Counted from the first letter of the stretch, positions 1 to 8,839 are shown. The stretch: DNA of 64,000 bases from UBA7236 sp044227505 (GCA_044227505.1 JBGAWP010000011.1:1-64000), one strand, 5' to 3'. The notes: generated by a model not told the origin, from the letters alone. Program-made: numbers and translations.

Positions 1-15
1 CGCAAGAAATTTAAA

Positions 16-57
16 CTCCTCTCTCCTTACTCCTTTCTCCTCACTCCTTTCTCCTTT
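16..57. repeat. Heptamer tandem array, CTCCTTT family
   Basis: Six consecutive 7-bp units in strict register (CTCCTCT, CTCCTTA, CTCCTTT, CTCCTCA, CTCCTTT, CTCCTTT). The array lies upstream of the helicase promoter. It is one of many heptamer arrays in this window, each family having a different unit sequence. Confidence 0.8.
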
Positions 58-91
58 AAAACCCTCATTTGTATAGGCTTCCAGCTTAAAG

Positions 92-122
92 TTGGAAATG
101 TCATTAATTATCCGTATCTTTG
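92..122 (+). promoter_or_regulatory. Bacteroidota-type promoter of the rhlE-like gene
   Basis: TTG at 92-94, a 20-nt gap and TATCTTTG at 115-122 match the primary-sigma consensus of this phylum (TTTG-N20-TAnnTTTG). Transcription would start near 128-130. This leaves a leader of about 187 nt before the ATG at 316, long for this genome. Confidence 0.7.
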
Positions 123-315
123 CACCAGATTGCTTTTTCAGTGGATTGTTTTCAGGATGTGTTCAGATGAAAAAATAAAAAGATCACGATAGAAAAAGCG
201 CTATAATTAACAGATAAGGAGTTAAAACAATTAGAGAAGAACACTGCATCACAGGCATCCGCCGAATTTGTATCTGTAACTTTTTCCCACCTTATAAAAA
301 ATAAACATTTTAATA

Positions 316-1605
316 ATGTCTTTTGACAATTTACAACTCATTGAGCCTGTACTAAAGGCTCTGAAGCAGGAGGGTTATATCCGTCCTACGCCAATTCAGG
401 AACAAGCTATTCCTGTAGTATTACAAAAACAAGATCTGTTGGGTTGCGCCCAAACAGGTACCGGAAAAACTGCAGCCTTTGCTATTCCTATTCTGCAATT
501 ATTGCACGAACAAAAAAAAGAGGGCAACACACAAAGAACTATTAAATCGCTTATCCTCACTCCTACCCGCGAATTAGCAATTCAGATAGGAGAAAGTTTT
601 GCGGCTTATGGTAAATATACCGGATTACATCACACTGTTATTTTTGGTGGTGTATCACAATTTTCTCAAACACAACAATTAAAAAGAGGTGTTGATATAT
701 TGATCGCTACACCCGGTAGATTACTGGATCTGATGAATCAGGGATTTATCAGGTTAAATTCCATACAAATATTTGTATTGGATGAAGCCGACAGAATGTT
801 GGACATGGGATTTATTCACGATGTAAAAAAAGTAGTGGCGAAGTTGCCGGTTAAAAAACAAACATTGTTTTTTTCCGCAACAATGCCTGGCGAAATTGCA
901 GCACTTGCAAATTCGTTATTGGTTAATCCTGTTAAAGTTGCAGTAACTCCTGTTTCTTCTACTGTGGAAATTATTGACCAATCTGTTTATTTTGTGAACA
1001 GAACAAATAAGAAGAATTTATTACTGCATTTATTGAAAGATGATGACATAGTAACTGCACTTGTATTTACCCGCACCAAACACGGAGCTGATAAGGTTTG
1101 TAAAGACTTAATTAAAGCAGGTATAAAAGCCGAAGCCATTCACGGAAATAAATCGCAGAATGCCAGACAAAATGCATTGTCTAATTTTAAATCAAAACGC
1201 ACCAGAGTATTGGTTGCAACAGATATTGCCGCAAGAGGTATTGATGTGGATGAATTAACACACGTGATCAATTTCGAAATATCGAATATTGCAGAAACGT
1301 ATGTTCACCGTATCGGCCGAACAGGCAGAGCCGGTGCAAGCGGAATAGCAATTTCTTTTTGCGATATGGAAGAAAAAGAATACTTACGCGATATTCAGAA
1401 ATTAACAGGAAAAATTATTCCTATCGTTGAAAAACATCCTTTCGTAATGAATATAAACGATCCTGTAACGTTTGAAGGAGAAAAGAAACCATTTGCGCGC
1501 AATTTTAATCGCAATGCAAATGCGGCGGGAAGAAGAACTTCCAGCCCAACCAGAAACGGAAATCGCAGTGCAAATAATTCAGGAGCCCGCAGGTTCGCGA
1601 ATTAA
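316..1605 (+). CDS. rhlE: DEAD-box RNA helicase, RhlE type
   Basis: ATP-dependent RNA helicase expected to act in the cytosol on structured RNA, in ribosome assembly or RNA decay. Visible motifs: Phe3 with the Q motif ending at Gln28, Walker A AQTGTGKT (Lys51), DEAD at residues 156-159, SAT at 187-189, and HRIGRTGR from His331. A basic, low-complexity tail of about 60 residues rich in Arg and Asn follows the helicase core; such tails usually bind RNA non-specifically. At 429 residues the length suits the RhlE group. The promoter and long leader upstream suggest post-transcriptional, perhaps cold-responsive, control, which is inference. A terminator follows 37 nt after the stop, so the gene appears monocistronic. 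The subgroup (RhlE versus another single-domain DEAD helicase) is less certain than the family. Confidence 0.93.
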   Translation: MSFDNLQLIEPVLKALKQEGYIRPTPIQEQAIPVVLQKQDLLGCAQTGTGKTAAFAIPILQLLHEQKKEGNTQRTIKSLILTPTRELAIQIGESFAAYGKYTGLHHTVIFGGVSQFSQTQQLKRGVDILIATPGRLLDLMNQGFIRLNSIQIFVLDEADRMLDMGFIHDVKKVVAKLPVKKQTLFFSATMPGEIAALANSLLVNPVKVAVTPVSSTVEIIDQSVYFVNRTNKKNLLLHLLKDDDIVTALVFTRTKHGADKVCKDLIKAGIKAEAIHGNKSQNARQNALSNFKSKRTRVLVATDIAARGIDVDELTHVINFEISNIAETYVHRIGRTGRAGASGIAISFCDMEEKEYLRDIQKLTGKIIPIVEKHPFVMNINDPVTFEGEKKPFARNFNRNANAAGRRTSSPTRNGNRSANNSGARRFAN

Positions 1606-1642
1606 TAATTTATAATAACTGCTACGTGCAGCAATAAACTCA

Positions 1643-1680
1643 CAGCCGGAAATGCAAAACATTTTCGGCTGTTTTTTTTT
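1643..1680 (+). terminator. Rho-independent terminator after rhlE
   Basis: A 12-bp stem (1643-1654 with 1660-1671, one G-U pair), a 5-nt loop and a run of T residues directly after. It ends the rhlE transcript. Confidence 0.88.
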
Positions 1681-2037
1681 GTTTCCCGCCGGGTGTAAAA
1701 AAGGGTTTCCCGCAGAGTTCGCAGAGTAGCAGAGAGCGCAGAGGGAAATGAAGTGGGAAATATTTTATCCCTGAAGGGATAAAATGATGTGACAGAATTT
1801 ATTGAATTTAATTTTTTTTCTGAAAATGTTTTATTGTTTGAAGATAAAAATTCAAGATCCCTAAATTAATTAATGATTATCATTTTTTAATCACCTTTTT
1901 TAAAATACGCATCGTATTTTTTTTTGTGCAACAAAAAAATAACACACCCTACAAACTCTGCTGGCTCTGCTCCTCTGCGAACTCTGCGGGAAACCTTGTA
2001 AACTATTTTGCAAAAACCAATCCCCGGCGGGAAATAA
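1681..2037. repeat. Long imperfect inverted repeat in a spacer
   Basis: The left arm (1681-1745) reads TTTCCCGCCGGG, then a segment containing CCCGCAGAGTTCGCAGAG. The right arm (1951-2037) holds the reverse complements of both. They are separated by about 200 bp of A/T-rich sequence. Inside lies a palindrome, TTTTATCCCT-GA-AGGGATAAAA (1763-1784). No coding sequence is visible. It may be a decayed pair of dispersed repeats in opposite orientation. Confidence 0.6.
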
Positions 2038-2042
2038 AATAA

Positions 2043-2076
2043 CAAAGCCCGCAATAATTGATATTGCAGGCTTTCT
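2043..2076 (-). terminator. Terminator hairpin of the small basic protein gene
   Basis: AAAGCCTGCAATA pairs with TATTGCGGGCTTT on the minus strand (one wobble), followed by a T-rich stretch. It lies about 15 nt beyond the stop of the tiny gene at 2091-2189, supporting that gene as a real transcript. Confidence 0.7.
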
Positions 2077-2090
2077 TTTTCCCTGAAAAA

Positions 2091-2189
2091 CTATTTTGCT
2101 TTTTTGGCTATTTTTTCAGCTCTTTTTTCTTTTTTTGTTTTCTCAGGTTTTTTCTTTGTTTCCTTAACTGTGTTTTTACCTTTTGCCAT
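2091..2189 (-). CDS. Small very basic protein, 32 aa
   Basis: A short ORF on the minus strand starts MAKGKNTVKETKKKPEKT and consists almost entirely of Lys, Glu, Ala and Arg, so it is highly charged. It has a clear ATG, a stop (TAG) and a terminator hairpin directly downstream. From memory, small Lys-rich proteins starting MAKGK-N-VKE are scattered through Bacteroidota and usually left unannotated or called hypothetical. Their role is unknown; binding to nucleic acid or the ribosome would fit the charge, but that is inference. The longer ORF on the opposite strand is a low-complexity Phe-rich shadow of this gene. Confidence 0.6.
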   Translation of the reverse strand: MAKGKNTVKETKKKPEKTKKEKRAEKIAKKAK

Positions 2190-2394
2190 AGTTGTAAATT
2201 TTATCCTGCAATTATACGTAAATCTTTAAAAATGGTTTTAGGAAATCCACATTTTACACACAGAAAGTATTTCCGGCGTTTTAAAACAATTAGTAAATTC
2301 TGGGATTAATTTTTGGGGTCGAATTTCATCACTCGATGATTTCCTTAGTCTGTCACAGCAACTCAAATTAAGTAAATAAATATTTCGAAATAAA

Positions 2395-2426
2395 TTTGGC
2401 AATTTCAAAAATTCATATTAACATTG
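2395..2426 (+). promoter_or_regulatory. Candidate promoter of a short transcript
   Basis: TTTG (2395-2398), a 20-nt gap and TAACATTG (2419-2426), one mismatch from TAnnTTTG. Only a hairpin terminator lies downstream, so it may drive a small RNA. Confidence 0.4.
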
Positions 2427-2432
2427 CTTTGT

Positions 2433-2487
2433 GTTTTCATGGGGATAGCAGAGGGAGTCTCGTTCTGAGACAAACTCTGCTTTTTTT
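2433..2487 (+). ncRNA. Candidate small RNA or orphan terminator
   Basis: The predicted transcript would be only about 55 nt. It is dominated by a hairpin whose outer arms are AGCAGAG/CTCTGCT (2447-2453 with 2475-2481) and inner arms GTCTC/GAGAC (2457-2461 with 2467-2471). Seven T residues follow, on the plus strand only. No plus-strand gene lies upstream for it to terminate. The neighbouring minus-strand gene ends at 2527, and in that orientation no T tract follows the hairpin. This could be a very short sRNA or an orphan terminator-like repeat. Confidence 0.35.
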
Positions 2488-2526
2488 ATGTTTATTATTT
2501 TAAGTTGGGAAAGAGGAAAAAGCCTT

Positions 2527-4164
2527 TTAATTGATCTCAAATGCCCCCGTGGTAAGCGTATCACGGTTATCTATAAGTTTAAACAGATAAACACCGCTCG
2601 ATAAATTTTCTGCCGTAACTGTTATCGATTTAACATTAGCGGGCACAATTATCTCCTTCACCAGATCGCCCATTACTGTATAGATCAATAGTACTCTGTT
2701 TTCAGAGGTAAGCGTACTAAATTCGAAAGTTGCACTGGTATTAAAAGGATTAGGATAAATGTGCAATTTTGCAATGTCGAATTCTTCAATTCCATCCACA
2801 GGGTCCTCATGTTCTATTGGTTCAATGCCACATTCCCCTGCAATTGTTGGCAAGTTTTCGTCGAGCCATTCAGAACGCGCCTTAAACCACCATTTTAAAT
2901 AATCTATTTCTTCCGCATAGGTGTCACCCACAAAATAATTCCAGTTAACGTATGTTCCTAAAATGTCCCATTTTTCAAAATTTCTGGACTGAGATTCTTC
3001 GAGGTAAGCTGCAACAGAATCAATCCAGGCATTTATGGAATCTGTATGCAAAATCGTGCTGCGCAATTCATTCCATCTGCATTTTACCAAACGCCGATAA
3101 CCCGGATCTTCCAATAAAACCGGCCACCAATGCGGCGGTTCTGTAGTGAAATCGGGACAAACGGTTGCGAAATTATATTGCCACCCCGTGGTATCGTATG
3201 CGTCACAATAATCCGCATTTCCATAAGAAAGATTAAAATCCCACATCGGGCCACATTTTAATTTTCCGCCATTGCTGTCTTTATCCTTATACATAAAGCT
3301 GCTGGAGCGATAACCGTCAACAGTTCTCCCTAATTCCTGCATGAGGAAAAAATCGGCAAAGGTTGACATATCTATGTACGCTCTGAAACCAATTTCCGGA
3401 TCAGAAAAATCGGGACCGTATACTGCATTTTCGAATGCAGTTACATAATCTTTAATATATTCTGATTGCTCAATGGTTAATTCAATATCTTCAGGATCGT
3501 GATATAAATAAAGTAATTTATCCTGATAGGGGGAAGTCCATGTAGTTATACTGCTGCCTGTAAGTTTATCAATTTTAAAAATATATCCACCTGTAAGAGA
3601 ATCACCGGCTGTATCATTAGAATCTAAAGTTGCTATTGCAATTCTGTTATCATCGCGTTTAATGCGCTCTATAAAGGTGTATACTCCCCTATAGGCTCCA
3701 TTTAAAACTAATTCACAATATACGTACCTCGGCGACCATGGCTGCATTCTGGAAAAGATACTAAAAGTGATCTCATTGCGCATCAGTGATTTATCGGGGT
3801 AGGCGCCATACAATATCCAATCGTTTTCTGAAGGCATTCCCAATATAGAGGTATTTAATTTAAATCCAAGTGAATCACGTGTTTCCACACCATAGGATTT
3901 TTTAGGATATTGCTGAGAGGTTGAGCCGCGCAATTCAATTCCTATATCTCCGAAATAATCATTGTAGGGGTCTGTAAGATAATTTCGGACGCCGGGTCCA
4001 TTATTGATAATACCCATCTCACAAGTGATCTTTTCCTCATCTATAATGTTTTGCCCAAAGGTATTGATAACAACAATTGGCAGATTGGAATCGGTGAAAT
4101 CCTGGGCATGAAGAATATGCAATCCAAGAAAGGAAGAAATGAGGAGTATGTGTTTATACATCAT
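2527..4164 (-). CDS. CotH-kinase family protein with T9SS sorting domain
   Basis: A secreted 545-residue protein. A signal peptide of about 20 residues ends at the first HAQ, followed by a CotH domain. Typical CotH features are visible: a RGSTSQQYPKKSYG stretch near residue 80, a LMRNEI/YVYCELVLNG segment, and MWDFNLSYGNADY, matching the family's metal-binding WDFN/D-x(n)-G region. CotH proteins are atypical kinases, known best from spore coats. In Bacteroidota they occur as secreted proteins of unknown substrate. The last 75 or so residues form a type A T9SS sorting domain starting IYPNPF, so the protein is probably exported through the outer membrane and anchored or released. It appears monocistronic. 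Confidence 0.85.
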   Translation of the reverse strand: MMYKHILLISSFLGLHILHAQDFTDSNLPIVVINTFGQNIIDEEKITCEMGIINNGPGVRNYLTDPYNDYFGDIGIELRGSTSQQYPKKSYGVETRDSLGFKLNTSILGMPSENDWILYGAYPDKSLMRNEITFSIFSRMQPWSPRYVYCELVLNGAYRGVYTFIERIKRDDNRIAIATLDSNDTAGDSLTGGYIFKIDKLTGSSITTWTSPYQDKLLYLYHDPEDIELTIEQSEYIKDYVTAFENAVYGPDFSDPEIGFRAYIDMSTFADFFLMQELGRTVDGYRSSSFMYKDKDSNGGKLKCGPMWDFNLSYGNADYCDAYDTTGWQYNFATVCPDFTTEPPHWWPVLLEDPGYRRLVKCRWNELRSTILHTDSINAWIDSVAAYLEESQSRNFEKWDILGTYVNWNYFVGDTYAEEIDYLKWWFKARSEWLDENLPTIAGECGIEPIEHEDPVDGIEEFDIAKLHIYPNPFNTSATFEFSTLTSENRVLLIYTVMGDLVKEIIVPANVKSITVTAENLSSGVYLFKLIDNRDTLTTGAFEIN

Positions 4165-4339
4165 GAATAAGTTATTTACTTAAAATAATTATAAAGGATT
4201 AAACATTTCCTTTAATAATTTTTCAAGTCCGATAACAAATTTACAAAGTACTTAACAAATCTGCTTACACTATTACAAATAGGGTGTCAAACTGTATTAT
4301 TCAAGCCCTGTAAAGCACAAATTAGCCATTTTCAGCAAA

Positions 4340-5002
4340 TTAATTGGTCTCTATCACTTTTTTCGGCTCTGACTCTTCCCACACCGTAGTCAGCACTTGT
4401 TCAAAAGTAGCAGGATCCTGAGCGCCGGAAACAGCATATTTTCTGTCAAAAACAAAAAATGGCACTCCGCGTGCGCCTACCATTTGTGCTTCGAGAATAT
4501 CTTTGTTTACTTCAGGTGAAAATTCATTGCTATTAAGCATTGTCTTAATTTCCTGTTCATCTAGCCCTATCCCCACTCCTATCTCCGTTAATATATTATG
4601 ATCTGCAGTGTTTTTTCCCTCTGTAAAATAGGCGAGAAATAATTGCTCCTCCAATGCATCCTGCTTATTATATTTTTTTGCCAAATGCGATAAACGATGC
4701 GCATCAAAAGAATTTGCAACAATAGCCTTATCCATATTATAGGTCAATCCTACATTTTTAGCAATATCAGTCACGTAATTGTTGGCATCTTCCGCTTGTT
4801 TCAAACTCCAACCCTTAGCTTCCGCTAAATACTGATTGATATTTTTATCCGGATCAGTTACCATATCAGGATTTAACTGAAAACTTTTCCAGGTAATTTC
4901 TACCTTTTCTCTATGCGGGAAATTCTTCAGGGCAAGTTCAAATTTTCGTTTACCTATATAACAGAACGGACACATTACATCACTCCATATCTCTACTTTC
5001 AT
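4340..5002 (-). CDS. DsbA-family oxidoreductase, FrnE-like
   Basis: A 220-residue thioredoxin-fold protein of the FrnE / HCCA-isomerase-like DsbA group. CPFC (Cys11, Cys14) sits directly after the first strand (MKVEIWSDVM), and a GVPFF segment near residue 180 supplies the cis-proline. There is no signal peptide, so it should act in the cytosol, unlike periplasmic DsbA. FrnE homologues are linked to oxidative-stress resistance and disulfide exchange; the substrate is unknown. The DinB-like gene lies 43 nt upstream on the same strand, so the two may share a transcript. Confidence 0.88.
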   Translation of the reverse strand: MKVEIWSDVMCPFCYIGKRKFELALKNFPHREKVEITWKSFQLNPDMVTDPDKNINQYLAEAKGWSLKQAEDANNYVTDIAKNVGLTYNMDKAIVANSFDAHRLSHLAKKYNKQDALEEQLFLAYFTEGKNTADHNILTEIGVGIGLDEQEIKTMLNSNEFSPEVNKDILEAQMVGARGVPFFVFDRKYAVSGAQDPATFEQVLTTVWEESEPKKVIETN

Positions 5003-5045
5003 AAGTTAATTTTCACCAATAACAATGTGGAAAGAAATAAATTCA

Positions 5046-5561
5046 TTAAAAATTATACTGAATTCTCATACCCTGCAAAAACCGCTCAATTTGCCTTTGA
5101 TGGCGCATTACATGAACAATAGCATGCTCCAGTAACTGCTCAGGATCATATTGTTGTCCCCAGCGGGATAAAATTTTATCTTCATTTCTAAAAACTTCCA
5201 ACTGCAGATCCGGAAAATCTTTAAATAAACGATCCGTATATTGTATCAGTGCATCAAATGCAATATCATATTCAGCAATGGAATTCAATATTATCGCATC
5301 TTGAAATTCAATATCCTCTCCCAAATTTTTTCTGATGGCAATCACATAATTATGCCCGGCTTTAATTACATGTGATAGTACCGTTTGAATTGATCTGCAA
5401 TTTGTATCTTTTGTAAGGGGATCGGCAATATGTTTCAATTCGTCATTTGTAATATCCGTTATGATATATTGCAACTCCCGAATTGTTTTTTCATAAACAT
5501 CCATTAAGGCGCCTGCTGCACCATTTGTTCTAAATTTTTTTTCCATACCAGGATAAGACAT
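5046..5561 (-). CDS. DinB-like four-helix protein
   Basis: A 171-residue all-alpha protein of the DinB/YfiT superfamily. The likely metal ligands are His64 (VLSH), His150 and His154 (AIVHVMRHQRQ), the usual spacing for these putative metal-dependent enzymes. The family includes bacillithiol- and mycothiol-dependent transferases, but most members, including this one, have no known substrate. It sits between a DUF1684 gene (6 nt upstream) and the FrnE-like gene on the same strand, suggesting a three-gene operon. The first eight residues may be extra, since a second Met lies at position 6. Confidence 0.8.
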   Translation of the reverse strand: MSYPGMEKKFRTNGAAGALMDVYEKTIRELQYIITDITNDELKHIADPLTKDTNCRSIQTVLSHVIKAGHNYVIAIRKNLGEDIEFQDAIILNSIAEYDIAFDALIQYTDRLFKDFPDLQLEVFRNEDKILSRWGQQYDPEQLLEHAIVHVMRHQRQIERFLQGMRIQYNF

Positions 5562-5567
5562 TTAATT

Positions 5568-6173
5568 TTATTTCTTTTTATACTGTTTTTCACCTGCTTT
5601 AATATAGGTATCCAGTTTGTTTTCAGCGGGCGGTACAGGACAGGCATAACCACCCGCATAGGCACAATATGGATTATATGCTTTATTAAAATCTACAATA
5701 ATATTTTCATCAGTAATGTCGCTCATCCTGAAATCCAGATATCTTCCGCCACCATAAGTTTCTGTATAATTAGTATTATCGTTGAAAGGAACAAATAAAT
5801 AATCTTTGTATTCTTCCTGCTCACGCAATTTCATACTCTGATATATACTGAGGGTAAATGTGGAATCATGTAATTGAAAAGTTATAGTCCCATATTGCAC
5901 ATACCGTTTTACAATTCCCAACGAAGTTGCCATATCAAATGGGATTGCATCAGGAGTAAGCGTTATTTTTCCTTTAACGGAATAATTTGAGTCAATTGGA
6001 TAAAAATCAAGATGTTTTATGTCCTTTTTTGTAAGTGGCGAATGTTCATCCGTTAAAAAATCACTGATATATTTTTGTCTATGTGCCTCCAATTTTTCTA
6101 CATAGGTTTGGGCGGAAAGCAGGCCAATAAACAAAGTTAAAACAGTGCTGAAAAGTATTTTCCTGAATTGCAT
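5568..6173 (-). CDS. DUF1684 family secreted protein
   Basis: A 201-residue protein with a signal peptide (about 21 residues, ending LLSAQ). The body has the DUF1684 signatures: a GGGRYLDF segment and YNPYCAYAGGYACPVPPAENKL near the C terminus, with the two conserved Cys. The family is widespread and its biochemical function is unknown. In this organism it should reach the periplasm. It is the first gene of a likely operon with the DinB-like and FrnE-like genes. A TATCTTTA box lies close to its start, one mismatch from the Bacteroidota -7 consensus. Confidence 0.85.
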   Translation of the reverse strand: MQFRKILFSTVLTLFIGLLSAQTYVEKLEAHRQKYISDFLTDEHSPLTKKDIKHLDFYPIDSNYSVKGKITLTPDAIPFDMATSLGIVKRYVQYGTITFQLHDSTFTLSIYQSMKLREQEEYKDYLFVPFNDNTNYTETYGGGRYLDFRMSDITDENIIVDFNKAYNPYCAYAGGYACPVPPAENKLDTYIKAGEKQYKKK

Positions 6174-6350
6174 TCTATTTTTTTTTCGTAAAGATATTAA
6201 TTAGTCTTTTGGGGAAACGAAATTTATTCAATAAACGGTATTTTTTAATGGCAGATAAAATTTAAATTAAACAAACCTTGCAGATATTACCTTAATTTCC
6301 ATAGTTATATTAATTTTATTCTTGTTTCCTTCACCCCAAATCAAACGGAT

Positions 6351-6587
6351 ATGTCAAAAAATATCTACTCCATAATTAGTTTCCCCCGCAAAAACAACTG
6401 GGTTATTCTATCAACGGGACTTTTACTGACCTTGCTTATTTTGATAGGATCCGTATTCAAAACACAGTCAAAATTATCTGATGGTTCAGGTCTTGGAAAT
6501 ATTCAATTCTCTTCACCGCTTATGTCTTTTGCACCTTTGGTTCCAAGCCCTGTGCCCTATTCCGTTGTTTTCATGCACCTGAAGTAA
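6351..6587 (+). pseudogene. N-terminal fragment of the frameshifted PD40/CxxCH protein
   Basis: This 78-residue reading frame has an N-terminal hydrophobic helix (about residues 18-37) and runs into a stop at 6585. From 6482 on, the next frame is open, has no start codon before 6686 and continues to 8839. In that frame the sequence just before 6686 already looks like coding sequence: ...HAPEVNYAGNKIVFAG. The two frames therefore belong to one gene of about 830 codons, broken by a one-base indel somewhere in 6482-6585. Either the gene is a recent pseudogene or this is a consensus error. Confidence 0.7.
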
Positions 6588-6685
6588 ATTATGCAGGAAA
6601 TAAGATCGTTTTTGCAGGATTACCTGCTCCACCCGTTGGTGAAGAATATGATATAGGGCCAAACACCAATCCTAATGCCTGGAGA

Positions 6686-8839
6686 TTGTACACAATTAAC
6701 AAAGATGGGAGTGGATTAACACAATTGACATTCAGCGATATGAGTCTGGATTATGGGCAATTTGGAGATGCTGCAAGTGGTTTGATGGGATATGATGATA
6801 CTGATCCTTGTTATTTACCCGATGGAAGAATTGTTTTTTCTTCTACACGATATCCATCGTATGCGCAATACAGCGGTGTAAGAACAACCAATTTATTTGT
6901 TGTGAATTCAGATGGATCCAATTTGCACCGCATTACAAGTGAACGCAATGGCGCCGACAGGCCTGTTGTTGATCCGCAAACCGGTCGAATAGTTTATTCA
7001 CGTTGGTGGAGAAATCATCGTTTTCCGTATGATGAAATGACAACGGTTGCTGATGGCGACGGATATTTATTTAAATCTGGATTATCGTCTGATAGAAATA
7101 TCATGGTTGGAGGAGCTGACATGATGTGGAGAAATGCCTGGCATGCAGCTTCTATAAATCCTGATGGAACAGATATTAAAATGTTTGCAGGAGGAATTCA
7201 AGGTGATGTTGGAAATCATATTTATGGATGTGCGTTTACACCTTCCGGTGATTTAATAACCAATTTTTTTCCGATGTTCAACATGACGGAAGCTGCTGGT
7301 TTTGGAGGATTAAGAAAATATGAAAGAGGTCCGGGTGCTTACGAACATTTATTTGGCATAACAGATATATCCATTGATAATTATGCGCATGAAACGGATC
7401 CTACCTCTTATGGAATTTATAATGGTGAATATGCAGGCGAACCTGATGTATTACCTGATGGAAGAATTATGTTCAGCTGGTGCTCTGATTATTATCAGCA
7501 ATATGGTCTCTATGTTATGAATGCAGATGGTACCGGAAAGACATTAATTTATGATAACCCCTTAACCACGGAATTAAGAGTTAAAGCACTTAAAACACGA
7601 CCACTACCTCCAATTATTGCTGATTCCATATTTACCAATCCTTCTTTATTACCACCAACAGAAGCCGGGCCATTTAATGGGGATGGTGTATTTACTTTTG
7701 AATGTTTTAATGTATATTACAATGATCAGATCGATGTTGACATTGTAAGTGCACCGGCAATTGGTTCTGCAAAAACAATTCGTTTTTTTATTGATCATCA
7801 GCGCACAAGTCCCGGATCATTTCCAACACTTGATTGGCCTATCTTATTAAATGAAAAAACAATAAAACCAGATGGATTTGTTTCAGAACCCAATGCTCCG
7901 GCAAATGTTCCGCTATTTGAACAATTAAGAAGCAGTAATCCGCTTGGATATAATGTGCCTATGGCGGGAGAACCTTTTGATAATGGTGTTGCACATGTGG
8001 CCGGAATGAATTTCAGCAGAGAAGGAGCAAAAGCAACCTGTGTTGGATGTCATAGTGGACATAGTATGATTCCGGTTCCTGCAACACGTGCCGATGCCGA
8101 ATTTACAAACCTTTCACCCGGAGCAACTGTGGAAGTTTCCAGTACAAGAGATGCAGCTTTAAATAAACATGTGATCGACCGAAGAGTACAAAAGGGTGAA
8201 GATTGGCAAGTGTGGAATTCTGCAATTGGCACCAGTGATAATCAATGGGTATTATTAAAATTTCCGGTTCCAATCACTATCCGCACCATAGTTTTATATA
8301 ATGTTCCTTCGGGTGGAGAAGGAAATTCCACCATCGCATTAAATAAAACCACTGTTACTTTATATTCTGATGCAAACGGTTTAATTCCGATCATTTCAAA
8401 AAATATAAATAATGTTCCCGTTAATGGAAAACATGCAACCTTTGCCGATGTTATTGCGCAGAGTGTGCGTGTTAAATTAAAAGATATAAGCGGAACATTT
8501 TATGGTTACGAAATTGGTGCAATTGCCGAAATAGAAATTATTGCAAGTGGAGATATAAGCGGAGCAAAATTAGAAGCGCCTGCCAATGGATTCTCAGCAC
8601 AAATATTTCCTAATCCGGTGAATGATGTTTTGCATTACACCTTACAATACAAACCGGATGCAAATATTAATGTGCGTATAATTGATATAAATGGCGTAGT
8701 GATAAAAAACTTTGAAACCACGATGGATGCCGGAATTACAGAAGATGAAATTTCTGTCGCAGACCTTGCTGCGGGGATTTATTTTATCACATTTAATAAC
8801 GGCAGTAATAAGGAAAGTTTTAAATTTGTGAAATTATAA
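6686..8839 (+). CDS. PD40 propeller, CxxCH and discoidin protein with T9SS domain (frameshifted)
   Basis: Main part of a large secreted protein; the true 5' end lies upstream in another frame. Domain order: PD40/TolB-like propeller repeats with the recurrent DPCYLPDGRIVFSSTR and DVLPDGRIMFSWCSD phrases; a single heme-c binding CVGCH near residue 453; a discoidin (F5/8 type C)-like domain (WQVWNSAIGTSDNQWVLLKF); and a type A T9SS domain (IFPNPVNDVLHY). The propeller plus CxxCH arrangement resembles the alpha subunit of hydrazine synthase (HzsA) and its many non-anammox relatives. No partner subunits are present, so hydrazine chemistry is not implied. A secreted redox or carbohydrate-binding role is inference. 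The TTG start at 6686 is only the first available start after the frameshift. Confidence 0.75.
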   Translation: MYTINKDGSGLTQLTFSDMSLDYGQFGDAASGLMGYDDTDPCYLPDGRIVFSSTRYPSYAQYSGVRTTNLFVVNSDGSNLHRITSERNGADRPVVDPQTGRIVYSRWWRNHRFPYDEMTTVADGDGYLFKSGLSSDRNIMVGGADMMWRNAWHAASINPDGTDIKMFAGGIQGDVGNHIYGCAFTPSGDLITNFFPMFNMTEAAGFGGLRKYERGPGAYEHLFGITDISIDNYAHETDPTSYGIYNGEYAGEPDVLPDGRIMFSWCSDYYQQYGLYVMNADGTGKTLIYDNPLTTELRVKALKTRPLPPIIADSIFTNPSLLPPTEAGPFNGDGVFTFECFNVYYNDQIDVDIVSAPAIGSAKTIRFFIDHQRTSPGSFPTLDWPILLNEKTIKPDGFVSEPNAPANVPLFEQLRSSNPLGYNVPMAGEPFDNGVAHVAGMNFSREGAKATCVGCHSGHSMIPVPATRADAEFTNLSPGATVEVSSTRDAALNKHVIDRRVQKGEDWQVWNSAIGTSDNQWVLLKFPVPITIRTIVLYNVPSGGEGNSTIALNKTTVTLYSDANGLIPIISKNINNVPVNGKHATFADVIAQSVRVKLKDISGTFYGYEIGAIAEIEIIASGDISGAKLEAPANGFSAQIFPNPVNDVLHYTLQYKPDANINVRIIDINGVVIKNFETTMDAGITEDEISVADLAAGIYFITFNNGSNKESFKFVKL

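Noticed and set aside
2058..2309. 83-codon Phe-rich ORF on the plus strand
   Set aside because: It lies opposite the small basic gene at 2091-2189; its Phe/Leu-rich composition is the mirror of Lys/Glu codons.
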